Assembly: GCF_030272615.1 (NCBI RefSeq)
Contig: NC_081414.1
Location: 812,051,069-812,115,068, forward strand
Direction: 5' to 3'
DNA length: 64,000 bases
From: Cryptomeria japonica
Lineage: Eukaryota > Streptophyta > Pinopsida > Cupressales > Cupressaceae
Below the pieces are notes generated by a model, which was not told the DNA's origin, ran no database searches, and was given only the letters and a program-made list of their open reading frames with translations. A program made the position numbers and the translations under genes. Shown here in pieces: positions 52,498 through 63,532 of the stretch. Position 1 is the stretch's first letter. Each line of letters begins with the position of its first letter.

Positions 52498-55368
52498 ATG
52501 AGTTTTACAACAATAAGCCCTACTTACACTATTCCCGTTAGACGAAGCTGTAGAATTAAGTCTTTCCGAGGTTTAACTACCGAGGAGATGGAACCTAATT
52601 TGAGTAGCCTTTTTAACGAGGACATGGGTAATTCCTCTAATCCTCCGAATGATGAAGAAGCTCTCCATGAAGTTTCCGTTGAACAACTTTCCAAATTGGA
52701 TAACCAATTTGATGATTTTCACCAATGGATGTCTCATGAGTATCCCGATAGTCAAGCTCTTCCTTTAATTGAGGGTCTAAAACGCATGCTTGAAAGTGAT
52801 AAGAATGGAATTGATGTTTTGCGTGGTATTGCACACATTGTGGATTCGAATGTGATGCCTATGAAGAGTTGTGCTGAATCTTTAGGTTATACACAACCTC
52901 CTACACAAGTCAATCATTCTATTCCTTTGACAACTCCTATTGCTAGTATACCTACCTTTACATCAAACATAATGGCTACCTCTATACAAGACATTCCTCC
53001 TGTGATTACCAGTCATGGGGGCAACCCTTCTTCTTCAATCAACCCTCTTCCTTCATTCAATCCAACTTCTTCGTACATTCCTTCAATGAGTGTTCCTATT
53101 ACATCTTCACAAATGAACATGATGCAAGGGGGCAATTCATTTAACCATTCCATTCCTCCTTGTAGTGTTCCTCCTATCCAATCATCCCCTATGGTTGACT
53201 ATCATAGGGTCCCACCACCTTACTCTTTACCCTCTTTCAATAACATCACACCTCCATCTCAATCTAACACACCTAATATGAACTCTTCGACTGAAGCTAC
53301 CATTAATAATCTTGCACAGACTGTCTCTTCTTTACAGCAACAAATTGCCTCTATGAACCAATCTAAGTTTAGTGTGCCCACATTTGATGTTGCGAGCCCA
53401 CTTTCTCTTGACATTGTTCGAGCTATCCCTCCTAAGCATGTTGAAATCCCGCATTTGGAGCTTTATAATGGTAAAGGAGATCCTCTAACACATGTTAAGA
53501 CTTTTCAAACAATTTGTACTGATTTTGCTTACGACCCAAGGTTGCTTGCGAAACTATTCACCAGAACATTAAGAGACAAAGCCCTACAATGGTATTGCTC
53601 GTTGCCTTCTTATTCTATTACTTCTTTCGAACAACTTGCAAATGCTTTCATTCAACAATTTCAAAACAATATAAGTCCTAAAGTTACTTTGATTGATTTA
53701 ATGCATTGTAAACAAGGTGTTAAAGAAAAAGTGACTGATTTCATTGGTAGATATAAGCATTTGTATGCTCAAATTTATTTTCCAGTGCCTGATAATGATA
53801 TTGAAAGAATCTTTATTTCTAATTTGCAAAAAGACATTCGAGACAAACTTCTGTTTTCTGAGTTTACTTCTTTCCAACAGTTGTGTGCCACTCTTCACAA
53901 TTATCAACTGACTGTGAGTCAAATGGAACAATCACATCCTATGGCTCTAAGTGATAAGGGTGATAGCAGTCAACAACCATTTGGGAAGTTTAAACCGAAC
54001 AGAGATTCCATCAAATTCAATGAAAACATCATCAACAACAATGTGAATGCAGCATCAGGTGTGCCTCCTATTTCTAAATTTTTCAGGAAAGAAAGAAAGT
54101 ATACTCCTTTGAATGAATCATTGCATGATATTATGAATAAGTTATTGGGACAAAATGTGCTTACTCTTCCTCCTATAAGACAAATTGATCCTGCAAAGAT
54201 TACTTCACCTTATTTTGATCACAAAGCTTTTTGTCATTTTCATCGTCAGCCTGGGCATGATACTGAAAAATGTTTTTCTTTAAAGGGTAAAATTCAAGAT
54301 TTGATTGATAACAATACTATCTCTGTTTCTGGAGTGAATGATAAAGGCAACACATCTGTAGCTCCTCCTAACCAAAATCTTCAGATTTTCACTGATCCAT
54401 TACCTTCTCATACCTCTCATACCTCTAATGCGATTGAGGCTAATGATTCCTCTTTCTCATCTGATGGTCTTGTGTCTATGACTCCGAATGTGATTAACTT
54501 TGTAGAGCAGCAAGAAATCCCTAAAGAACCTTCCATCACATTTAATTCTAGTGAAACCATTAGAGCACCTGATGGTCCTTTATACATAGTTGCAAAAGTT
54601 AAGAATACACCTTGCCGTGGAGTGCTTATTGATCCTTCGTGCATGGTTAATGTTATTACTGAAGAATTTCTTTTTACTTTGCAATTGAATCAAGTGATCT
54701 ATGACAAAATAGATGTGATTGTGAAACTATTTGATGCATTTTCTTCTCCTGCAATTGGTTCTATTACATTGCCTATTGAGGTCCATAATAAATCTCTTGA
54801 TGTGAACTTTTCTATTATTCCTTCTTCCGAACAATTTCGTGTGAAGCTTGGCTATCCTTGGCTATCTTCCATGAAAGCTATTGCTTCTCCTATTCATAAG
54901 TGTTTGAAATTTCCCCATAATGGTGAAGTTGTTACTGTCAATCATAGTCTCTTTAAACCAGCTGAAAGAACCTCTAGTGTTCCTATTGATTACTTTTGGC
55001 CTAAACAATTCCAGTCTCTTCCTCTGCGAAGTGATCATCTTTTTAAATCTTATCAAAAGTGGAAAACAGATATGATCCTATCTCTAAGTGAACCTAGAAC
55101 ACCTCAACTTGACATTCCTATCATTCTTGAGAAGGAAATTCTTCCTTTGAAAGACAAAACTAATGTCTTTCCCCAAGAAGATGCCCAACCCGTCCCCATG
55201 GATGTAACTATGTCTATGCCTAATAAATCTTCTAAGAGTAGATCTATACCTCCTCGTCATGATGGACTTGGTCTTCTCCCTAAACCAAAAATTCCTCCTT
55301 TATATGGAGCAGTTCCTCCTCCTGCCTTTTATAGAGAGAAGAGACCTTCTTCTTCTCCTATTATCTAG
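52498..55368 (+). CDS. Element C Gag with degenerate protease
   Basis: A 956-codon ORF from ATG 52498, the first good start after the leader. Residues 1-300 are S/P/N-rich and start with a basic patch, RRSCRIKSF. Residues about 310-480 are a retrotransposon gag domain (PHLELYNGKGDPLTHVKTFQ, DKALQWYCSLP, FIQQFQNNISPKVT, IFISNLQKDIRDKLL). Near 577 is the gypsy-type zinc motif CHFHRQPGHDTEKC. Near 710 the protease-like region has VLIDPSCMVNVI: the Gly after the catalytic Asp position is lost, so proteolysis is unlikely. Near 784 is LGYPWLSSMKAI, matching the GRPWI signature. It ends at TAG 55366-55368, and the frame stays open beyond. The role would be particle formation; that the helper enzyme comes from elsewhere is inference. 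Confidence 0.85.
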   Translation: MSFTTISPTYTIPVRRSCRIKSFRGLTTEEMEPNLSSLFNEDMGNSSNPPNDEEALHEVSVEQLSKLDNQFDDFHQWMSHEYPDSQALPLIEGLKRMLESDKNGIDVLRGIAHIVDSNVMPMKSCAESLGYTQPPTQVNHSIPLTTPIASIPTFTSNIMATSIQDIPPVITSHGGNPSSSINPLPSFNPTSSYIPSMSVPITSSQMNMMQGGNSFNHSIPPCSVPPIQSSPMVDYHRVPPPYSLPSFNNITPPSQSNTPNMNSSTEATINNLAQTVSSLQQQIASMNQSKFSVPTFDVASPLSLDIVRAIPPKHVEIPHLELYNGKGDPLTHVKTFQTICTDFAYDPRLLAKLFTRTLRDKALQWYCSLPSYSITSFEQLANAFIQQFQNNISPKVTLIDLMHCKQGVKEKVTDFIGRYKHLYAQIYFPVPDNDIERIFISNLQKDIRDKLLFSEFTSFQQLCATLHNYQLTVSQMEQSHPMALSDKGDSSQQPFGKFKPNRDSIKFNENIINNNVNAASGVPPISKFFRKERKYTPLNESLHDIMNKLLGQNVLTLPPIRQIDPAKITSPYFDHKAFCHFHRQPGHDTEKCFSLKGKIQDLIDNNTISVSGVNDKGNTSVAPPNQNLQIFTDPLPSHTSHTSNAIEANDSSFSSDGLVSMTPNVINFVEQQEIPKEPSITFNSSETIRAPDGPLYIVAKVKNTPCRGVLIDPSCMVNVITEEFLFTLQLNQVIYDKIDVIVKLFDAFSSPAIGSITLPIEVHNKSLDVNFSIIPSSEQFRVKLGYPWLSSMKAIASPIHKCLKFPHNGEVVTVNHSLFKPAERTSSVPIDYFWPKQFQSLPLRSDHLFKSYQKWKTDMILSLSEPRTPQLDIPIILEKEILPLKDKTNVFPQEDAQPVPMDVTMSMPNKSSKSRSIPPRHDGLGLLPKPKIPPLYGAVPPPAFYREKRPSSSPII

Positions 55369-55950
55369 CCTAAGAGACCACAACCTAAACACCCAAGTGA
55401 TAAGGATGAGAACATTCCTCCTCCTCTATCTTCTACACTTCCTACTAAGACTAGACGTAATCGTTCTGCACGCGAACGTCGACGAAAGCGTCGTCTTAGA
55501 GCTCAAGCAGCTGCTTCTCAAACTTTGCAATCTCCAAAAACACCTTCAACAAGCATTATTCCATTTTCTCCTCAGCCGGATATTGAGCCTAAATCTCCTA
55601 AACATAAGATGCATGATGGTCTTGATCCTGTGCGAGTTAAAGATCCTATTTTTATAAATCTTGATGATGATATGGATGAAAATGTTATGCATGATGAAAA
55701 TGTTACTCCTCTTGCTTCTGACAGTGAATATGAACTTGTTGATGTTGATAACCATTTATCTAATGAATTTTCTAAAGCACTTATCCTAGCTCCTAGACAA
55801 GAACAATGTGGCTCGGAACATGAACATAGCCCTTGTTTGGATCTTGTGATAGCTCCATCTGCTGTGTTGGATGTTCCTCCTCTAGCGTGTTCCCTGCCTT
55901 CCCGAAACATTGATCAGCAAGATCGGGGGGTAGATGACATGCTAGACTAG
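55369..55950 (+). pseudogene. In-frame C-terminal extension of element C Gag
   Basis: Same frame as 52498-55368 after a single TAG, open for 193 further codons to TAG 55948-55950. It contains a strongly basic stretch, RRNRSARERRRKRRLRAQ (about 55456-55512), probably RNA-binding or nuclear-localising, then an acidic tail (FINLDDDMDENVMHDENV). The TAG probably arose from CAG. It could also be a leaky stop, but I see no readthrough context that proves it. Confidence 0.65.
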
Positions 55951-56671
55951 TTACATTAGCATGGCAGATTCTCTCCCCCTCTCTTTTGTTACTTCTTCTA
56001 TATGTTATTCTCATTCTTCTATTTGTCGTCCTTAGTGTTGTCTACTTGAGGACGATGCAAAGCATTGAGATCTCTTTGGTCTCTCTCATGTTGACTCAAA
56101 AGACACATGTGTTCCCTTCTTCTAGGTGACCTTCCTTGATTGGGGAATGAAGAACAATTATGCATACATACATATGATATATACATGACTTATCATACAG
56201 TATACTGACCCCGAGGAAAGCGAAGTCACCTCGTGCTTTGTGTTTGTGTTTATTATCCTTGGGTTTATCTCACACTTGGGGGCTAAATCCTTGCGATAAT
56301 GTGCTCCTTTCCTTTCTCATTTTCTATGTGTATCACTACGTTAAAACAATCACCCCTGTTGAGGCGTGTGCGATCGCTTTAATGTAGGGGGGCATACACC
56401 CTGTCTATCCTTTCAAGATACTTGAAAATTTCTTGGCGAACTTAGCTTTGTCTTGAAAATTTTTGGTATTTCTTTTACATGACTCATAGTGAGGGAACCT
56501 TACTACTGACAGTCATGGTTCTCCCTCGTGATCTTCCCTTTTACTTTGTCAATCGAAGTCGTAAGATCCTTAGTCCACTGGGGGCTTGGTGTGTCTTGCC
56601 TCCTTGACGTGGTGAAAGTCTTTCAATGTTGTTTCCTTGTACTTTACCGGAAGTATGAGCATACATACTCC
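55951..56671 (+). other. 3' untranslated region of C
   Basis: About 720 bp, pyrimidine-rich, no ORF of note. The end, agcatacatactcccgct, precedes the PPT. Confidence 0.55.
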
Positions 56672-56690
56672 CGCTAAAGTGGGGGCTAAA
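56672..56690 (+). promoter_or_regulatory. Polypurine tract of C
   Basis: cgctaaagtgggggctaaa directly before the 3' LTR, identical to that of B. Confidence 0.88.
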
Positions 56691-57968
56691 TGTAGCGTCC
56701 TAAAATTGTGACACTTGCAATTTCGACTGCATTTCGGTCTTCATGATGGCGACGTAACACGCAACCTGAATGGAGACCCTAAAACTTGCTCACGACACTG
56801 AAAACTGCATTTTTCATGCACCCTGGCCTGAACCTCCTTTGCACCCCGCTGTCCCGGAGGTGGGACCAGAGCGCCCAGCACCCTGGTCCCTCAAGACCAG
56901 GGCGCCCAGCGCCCTGGTCCCTCCGGACCAAGGCGCCCAGTGCCCTGGTCCTCCAGGACCATGGCGCCCAACGCCCTGGTCCCTGGGTCCTACTTTGGGC
57001 CCGGTTTCCTAAGTGATATCGGGTCTTTTTGATCGCAATTTGGAAATATACTTCCCTGGTCGGCCTAAGGTCGGGAAAATCAGTCTATCAGCCCTAATTG
57101 ACAAGTATATAAACTACATTTTCCTCTCTCATTCGATATGATAGAAAAGGCATGGAAACTATACTCAAGCATTCAAGCATTCAAGCAATTGATCATTTCA
57201 AGTCTCCATTCAAGGCTAAGTGTTGCATTCAAGTCAAGGATTCAACCATTGAAGAGGAGATCACTTATTACATGCTACATACTACAACATACAACATCTA
57301 AACCTTCGCACATAAGGATACAAACATCCTTAGAACAAGGTATTAGTACTTGTTTTACATTACAGTCATTTACATTTATAGCTCTTGCTCATTTCTTGGT
57401 TAATTCCAAAACCGGGGTTTGACCTAAAGGCAAACCCCTAATCCCTAACCCCCCATCGTCTTCTCTTTTCTGTGTGTAGGTTGCAGGTACGCGGCTGAGA
57501 TTGAAGATTTGGAATCCTTGTGCAGAGACGAACAGATCCCCCTTCGTTTTGCGGATTTTTCGGAGGACCGTGGTGCCGGGCGCCATCGTCCTGACAACTT
57601 TTTCTCAAATTTGCAGGACAACGCCATATCGACATTTTACTGCTAATTCCAGGTCCGCAGCTTCATCCTATAACCTAAACTCAGTTTATAAGCGAATCTT
57701 TATGACTTTCTATGTATTCTTGGCTTAATTTCCTTAACAACATTCTTTACAAAAGAGGGTAGCCTTGCTTTCCTAACCCTTGAAATTCATTTAGCATCCA
57801 ATCTTACATTGTGTGGGATTGGATCTTATGAGTTTCAACCCCTCTTTTGAATGTAAAGTCTTCCCCCTAAGTGAAAACCCATCGAATCCTAGCGAACCTC
57901 CCTTCTCTCTCCTCGGAGTTGGAAGAGGGGAGACCAACTAGGGTTCGACAGCGATTTTCCGCTTTACA
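56691..57968 (+). repeat. 3' LTR of element C
   Basis: 1278 bp. GC hairpin array at 56862-56985, TATA at 57106-57113, long hairpin at 57539-57619. Confidence 0.93.
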
Positions 57969-57973
57969 TTAAC

Positions 57974-59217
57974 AAACTATTTTTTAATTGAATCATGAAA
58001 TCCCATAATCAAGAAATGGTCTACCAATGAGGGCAAGAGTTGCCTCATATTTGCTGCTATAATCTTGGAGACAGTGCTCTACATGATGAAACACTTTGTT
58101 AAAAATGTCAGCCAAACATTGAAAATTGAGAATCGGAGTAAAATATTTTCATTCCATTTTTTATTATAATAGATAATATTAAAAAGAAAAAAATGTCACT
58201 TCAAACATGCAAATGCAGCATGCTTATGGCCCGCAAAAAAAAATACGTGAAATTGTTCCCCCAAAAATCTTTAAAGGAGTCAATTTCAGCCAAAAATCTT
58301 TAAAGGAGTTGAAGATGCAATGTTTGAGGATGTCAAAGATCAAAAAATAAAAAAAACCTAACTTCCACTAAATTCATCCATTCACTATAAAAAACCAATA
58401 CAAAATGCACTACATTCTTGAGAAGCTTCAAAATAAGGTTGTTCACAATACCTAGCTTAGAAAGAGAGAGCACCTCATCTCCAATAATGATGCAAAATTG
58501 AGTAGAGATGTTGTCAAGACGCTTGATCTCAAAAATGTAAGAAATGGCCTTCATCTTTCACTCAGCAAATTCATGAGATAAGAAACAACCGAAGGCCTTC
58601 TGAACAATATGGTGCTTCTTACTCTATTCAAGCAACATTTTAAGGCTTGTCTCGATCTCCAAATAGGGTTATAGGTAGTGAATCATTCATGTACCTATTC
58701 CATGCAAAACGTAACGGTTTTGTAGAGAGCATCGGATCATAGGGACAAGTGGTGAAGTTCTGATTGGTTTTCCCTTTGCACAGATATGTAAACATCAATT
58801 TTATTTTAAAATGGATTTTTGTTTACAGACAACAATGATTCCATTTTAGATCCTTTTGGAGAAAATATAAAAAAATAATTAAAATATTAAAATATATAGA
58901 TTTTGAAAAATTCACTTATAGATCTATAAAAGGGTAGTTTTTACATTATAAAAAAAAAAATTATTTATACAAGTAGGAGTTGTTGAAACATTGATTTTTT
59001 AAAAATAAAATAAAATTGGTAATTAGACCTAAAATGGTATAAAGTATACATTTAGTAGACAATTCCAATTGGAAAAGTTGTGGCCCATATATAAGCTAGC
59101 TATAATGAATCTCTAAAGATCATATGTTTGACTAAAATTAATTTTTAGTTAGAATTACTTAAATTTACTTGTGCTGATAAGTTGGCCTAAAATAAGACAC
59201 AATTTTTTTCTTTTACC
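57974..59217. other. AT-rich host spacer
   Basis: No recognised gene. A short minus-strand ORF (58333-58554) next to moderately complex sequence (58330-58760) might be a transposon or gene scrap, but I cannot assign a family. Confidence 0.45.
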
Positions 59218-59969
59218 CAGATAAATAGATAGATAGATAGATAGACAAACATATAGACAAATATCGAGATAGATAAATAGATAGACAAACATACGGATAG
59301 AAAAGAAGACAGATAGGTAAATCGACTGGAAGATCGAAGATATATACATAGACAAACATAAAGACAACCACATAGATAAACAAATAGATAGACAGATAGA
59401 TAGATAGATCGAGAGACAAAGAGACATATAGATAGAAAGATAGACAGACAGAGAGACGGACATAAAGATAGACAAAAAGATAGATAGACAAGTAGATAGA
59501 TAGATAGATAGATAGACAAATAGATAAATAGACAAGTAAATAAATAGATAGATAGATAGAGAGATGGAAAGATAGATAAATAGATTGATAGATAGATAGC
59601 TAGACAAAAAGACAAAAAAATAGACAAATAGATAGACACACAGATAGATAGACACACACACACACAAACACAAACACACAAACAATTAGATATATAGACA
59701 GACAAACATATAGATAGATAGATAGATAGATAGATAGACATATAGAGAGACAGCCAGACAGAAAGATAGACAAAAAGACAGACAGACAAGCAGGTAGATA
59801 GATAGATAGACAAATAGATAAATAGATAGGTAAACAAATAGATAGATAGACAAATAGAGAGACAGATAGAGAGATGGACAAATAGATAAATAGATTGATA
59901 GATAGATAGCTAGAGAAAAAGATAAAAAAATAGACGGATAGAAAGACATACATATAGATAGACAAATAG

Positions 59970-60000
<31 letters not shown>

Positions 60001-60023
60001 TAGATAGATAGATAGTCAAAAAT

Positions 60024-60072
<49 letters not shown>

Positions 60073-60309
60073 CAGACAGACGGACATATAGACATATAGA
60101 CAAACATTAAGACAAACATACATATAGACAAACAAACATAGATAGATAGATAGACGAACATATAGATAGACTGATAGATAGAAAAAAGATAAACAGATAA
60201 ACAAATATACAAACAAATAGATAGATAGACAAATAGATAAACAAAGAGACAAACGAACAAAGAGACGGACAAATAGATAGATAGATAGATAGATAGGTAG
60301 ATAGATAGG

Positions 60310-60349
<40 letters not shown>

Positions 60350-60481
60350 CAAACAAACAAATAAATAGATAGACAAATAGATATATAGACAGGAAGATAG
60401 AGAGATAGATATATACATAGACAGATAGATAGACAGACAAATAGACATACAAACAAACAGATAGATAGATAGATAGATAGA
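59218..60481. repeat. GATA/GACA microsatellite array
   Basis: About 1.26 kb of gata repeats mixed with gaca, caaa and ca runs (CA runs at 59653-59685 and 59970-59998). All long minus-strand open frames here (YLSIYLSI-type peptides) are products of the repeat. Confidence 0.95.
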
Positions 60482-60522
60482 TTTAGATGATTTGTGTCAA
60501 TTGGAGTGCCCTTGAGGGAGGG

Positions 60523-60960
60523 TGGATCTAGATAAATTTCTATCAGGCATCAAGAGGCAACCCCAGTCCCAGTAGTATAAGATGCATAATTAGGGATGAC
60601 TTTGGAAACATATTTGGCTAGAAGAGCAATTTATCTAGGAAGGTCTACAAATAATGAAGCTGAAATAAAGCCACACTATTAGGATTGGAATTAGGTAGGG
60701 ATCTTCAGGCTTATCAAATCCACTTGGAAGGTGATCCTCTCATAATAATTAAAGCTATTAGAAAAAAATATTACCCTAACTAAAAGTTGGATAGATGGTT
60801 ATAACCGATTAGAGCTCCAATTAATACTCTCCAAAAACATAAAATATCACACATATATTGGGAAGGGAATGGATCAGAAAATGCATTGGGAAATTTGGTT
60901 ATAGATAGATAGTTGGCATTTGATCATTTAGTCAATTGGTAATGTAATGTGATGCTTAGT
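60523..60960 (+). pseudogene. RNase H-like (RVT_3) relic, probably from a LINE
   Basis: One frame with several stops and no need for frameshifts reads NFYQASRGNPSPSSI, RCIIRDDFGNIFG, LLGLELGRDLQAYQIHLEGD, LIIIKAIRKKYYPN, KLDRWL, HKISHIYWEGNGSENALGNL. This is the order of the plant RNase H-like domain found at the end of many LINE proteins and in host RVT_3 proteins. The first acidic residue (usually NFDG) is Tyr. At least six stops make it dead. No RT domain is seen upstream; the GATA array begins there instead. Confidence 0.75.
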
Positions 60961-61021
60961 GAAATTGGTACTTATATGTAGATGAAAAGAGGTTAGACTT
61001 ATGTGTGATGACTATTCTACA

Positions 61022-62165
61022 TGTTGTCATTGATGGCAACTAAATTTATTATCATCCATATTATACAATGCAACCAGTAAGACTTAATCGGTAAACAAAG
61101 ATAATTTAATCAAAACTAGTAAGAAGATCATCAACTGGTAAATTGATAGACAGAGTCTCAAACCGGCAACCAATACAAGAAATCCATGAAAGATAAAGGG
61201 ACGCGGTTTTGCAAGAATATCAAAGACTACCAAATGAAGCTGTATTCATGATCACACAACCTGATTTGATTGTGTGTATGAATTTTGTTTGACAGAACAA
61301 TTATGATGGTATAAATATAACCAATAGTGATGTAAATCACTGAGATCGGTAAAACCACATAGATTCAGATTGGTTATGTCGGTGGCTGCCCTAATTAATG
61401 TGTTCATTGCAAGATTGTCTAGATGCATTGAACCTAGGGAATTTTAACAAGGTTCTAGATAATCTAATGAAATTTTAAAAATATGTGACGAAGTTTAGAG
61501 GTATATAGAATGAAGACTGAATGTGAATGAATGAATATGTGAAGAAAGATAGCGAATCATGTATTTTCTGATAGTGCAAAGATCAAAGGAGTTGCGAGAT
61601 TAAATCTTTGTGATATTATAATATTCTGAAGTGGATATTATTAGACACAGAAGGTGTTATACTAAGATCATTTATTCTTGTTGTCTCCCTAACAATTACA
61701 ACAAGAAAATCCTCTTACAAAGTCACTCCTAACAGGGTGCAGTCAAATCCTAATAGTTCAGATAATTAAATCCTCTATCTAAGTGACATATTAACTTACT
61801 TTTGCAAATCCCAGTAACATGGGTAGCTCCTAAAAGGGCTGGTCCTCACAGGCCTTATTGTATAGGTCTTAATAGGGGTTAGACACTTCTAATAGGGTGT
61901 GGCCCTAACTGGGTTTTGTAGACCTTAACCGGTCAGATCTCTATACTATAGATAGTGGATCTTGTGGGTACTAACTTTTTCCCAATTAGGTTTTCCATGT
62001 ATATGCTATTGTCTCATGTGGTTTATGTTTCATGTGGTGATTGCATACTTGGTATTATTTCTTTTATGCCTATTGAGTTTTAGGTTAGTAAAGTTGATTA
62101 TTAGATTTGCATTGATTTTACTTGCACTGATTCACCCCCCCTCTCAGTGCATTGTAAGTTAATCA
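61022..62165 (+). repeat. Probable 5' LTR of element E
   Basis: Starts tgttgtcattgatggcaac, an imperfect palindrome common at copia LTR starts, and ends gttaatca just before the PBS, about 1144 bp. Its start lacks a second copy for confirmation. It has many ccggt words. Confidence 0.6.
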
Positions 62166-62167
62166 AT

Positions 62168-62180
62168 TGGTATTAGAGCC
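62168..62180 (+). promoter_or_regulatory. Primer binding site of E (tRNA-iMet type)
   Basis: tggtattagagcc, one C-to-T change from the usual tggtatcagagcc. Confidence 0.8.
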
Positions 62181-62260
62181 TAACTTCCTAAAGGCTTAAC
62201 TACTTGGAAGTGATTCCTTATCCTAAGGAAAACATAGGGGAATAAATGATTTATAGATAA

Positions 62261-63532
62261 ATGGCTAGGGAACTTGCTGAAACCAAGGAAGATCTTGAAA
62301 CCCTAAGAGGCAAGTATAAAGCTTCACTAGCTAAAAGGAAAGAAATGACTAAGCAATTGTTGGAGATTTCTTAGAGTATTTCTTCTGATGGAGCTATCAT
62401 TGATGCATTGGTTGAAGAGGTGGAGAAGATGAATAGTGAGAAGGCTAATATTAGAAGAGATTTGGAAGCACTTACAATTCGGATGAGTGAGGAACTTGAA
62501 ACTAGAAGGAAAGTTGAAGACTAGATTAGAGATAAAGAGCATGAAATCTTCAACATAAAACAAGAAAATGCTACCTTATATGAGCATTGGCTTGAAGAGA
62601 AAGAAGAAAAAGAATGCATACAAGTAGATCTAGATATGGCTATGTCACTTAGAGAGACTCTCATGAAAATGAATGAAGATCTTACAAAGGAACTTGTTGA
62701 CATTAATCTGAAGCTTGATAAATTCAATAAGAGTTCTTTAATGCTTAATGAGAAGATACAATCTCAAAGGATGAACAATGACACAACTGAGCTAGGATAC
62801 TCTACATTTGAAAAAGGTGAACCTTCGAGTACTAAGAACAACTTGCATGAAGGAAAATATGCACCTAAGGTTCAGAAACCCTTCGGTAAGAAATCTTATG
62901 AACATGTTTGTTTTAACTGTCACAAACCAAGACATACTACAAATGTGTGTAGAAGCATATCTGAGGAAAACATCAGTTATAGACCTAACACTAGATATGT
63001 GCCTAGTATATTTAAAGGGTACTATTAAGCATGCAGTATGTATGGACATAGATTAGTTTATTATAGGTATGGAGAAAACATCCCAACACCTCACATGAGC
63101 ACAAGACATGTTGGTGATTGAAGAAGGAATTATGATAATCGGAGAAACATGAATTGGAAAAAACCCTATCCTAATTGATTTAGTCCTTATGAGATGGAGA
63201 AAACAATTAATGTGATTTACACAATTTGCAACAACTATGGACTTGTAGCTCTAAATTGCAAAAGAAGAACAGGGAGAGGCAATGTAGGACCTTGGAGAGC
63301 ATCTGGAATGGCCTTCCATCATTGTCATAAACCGGGACATATTGCTAAGTTTTGTAGAATGTAAAAGAATCAATCTGCAAGTCACTTTGCAAATAAGAAA
63401 GGGAAGAAGATAGTAGATGTTGAAGAAACCAAACCCGAGATGGATAAGACTTGGAAGAAGAAGAGTGATGACAAAGCATCAGAGAGTTCCAATTCTTTAC
63501 CGGGTGTGGGGAAATCTTCACGAGCAAACTAA
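62261..63532 (+). pseudogene. gag relic of element E with zinc knuckles
   Basis: One frame from ATG 62261 to TAA 63530-63532. The first 180 codons are coiled-coil-like (ELAETKEDLETLRGKYKASL, EEVEKMNSEKANIRRDLEAL). Then comes a clean CCHC knuckle, CFNCHKPRHTTNVC (about 62910). It is followed by three eroded knuckle-like units: CSMYGHRLVYYRY, CNNYGLVALNC and FHHCHKPGHIAKFC (about 63318), the last having lost its first Cys. Stops at 62372, 62522, 63026, 63119, 63176 and 63362 interrupt it without frameshift. Gag with C-terminal knuckles fits copia; no pol is seen before the window end. Confidence 0.7.

Larger units (their letters stand above)
50050..57968 (+). mobile_element. Non-autonomous gag-only LTR element C
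   Basis: 7919 bp with LTRs 50050-51320 and 56691-57968 and perfect TSD ttaac (50045-50049 and 57969-57973). PBS and PPT are the same as in B. The only ORF is gag with a degenerate protease; RT, RNase H and integrase are absent. LTRs differ at about 30 sites plus a 7-bp indel in the GC array (about 2.4%, counted by eye). Confidence 0.93.

Noticed and set aside
59155-60456. Several overlapping minus-strand ORFs of 90-216 codons encoding [12 protein letters not shown] peptides
   Set aside because: They are open only because GATA/GACA repeats lack stops in those frames.
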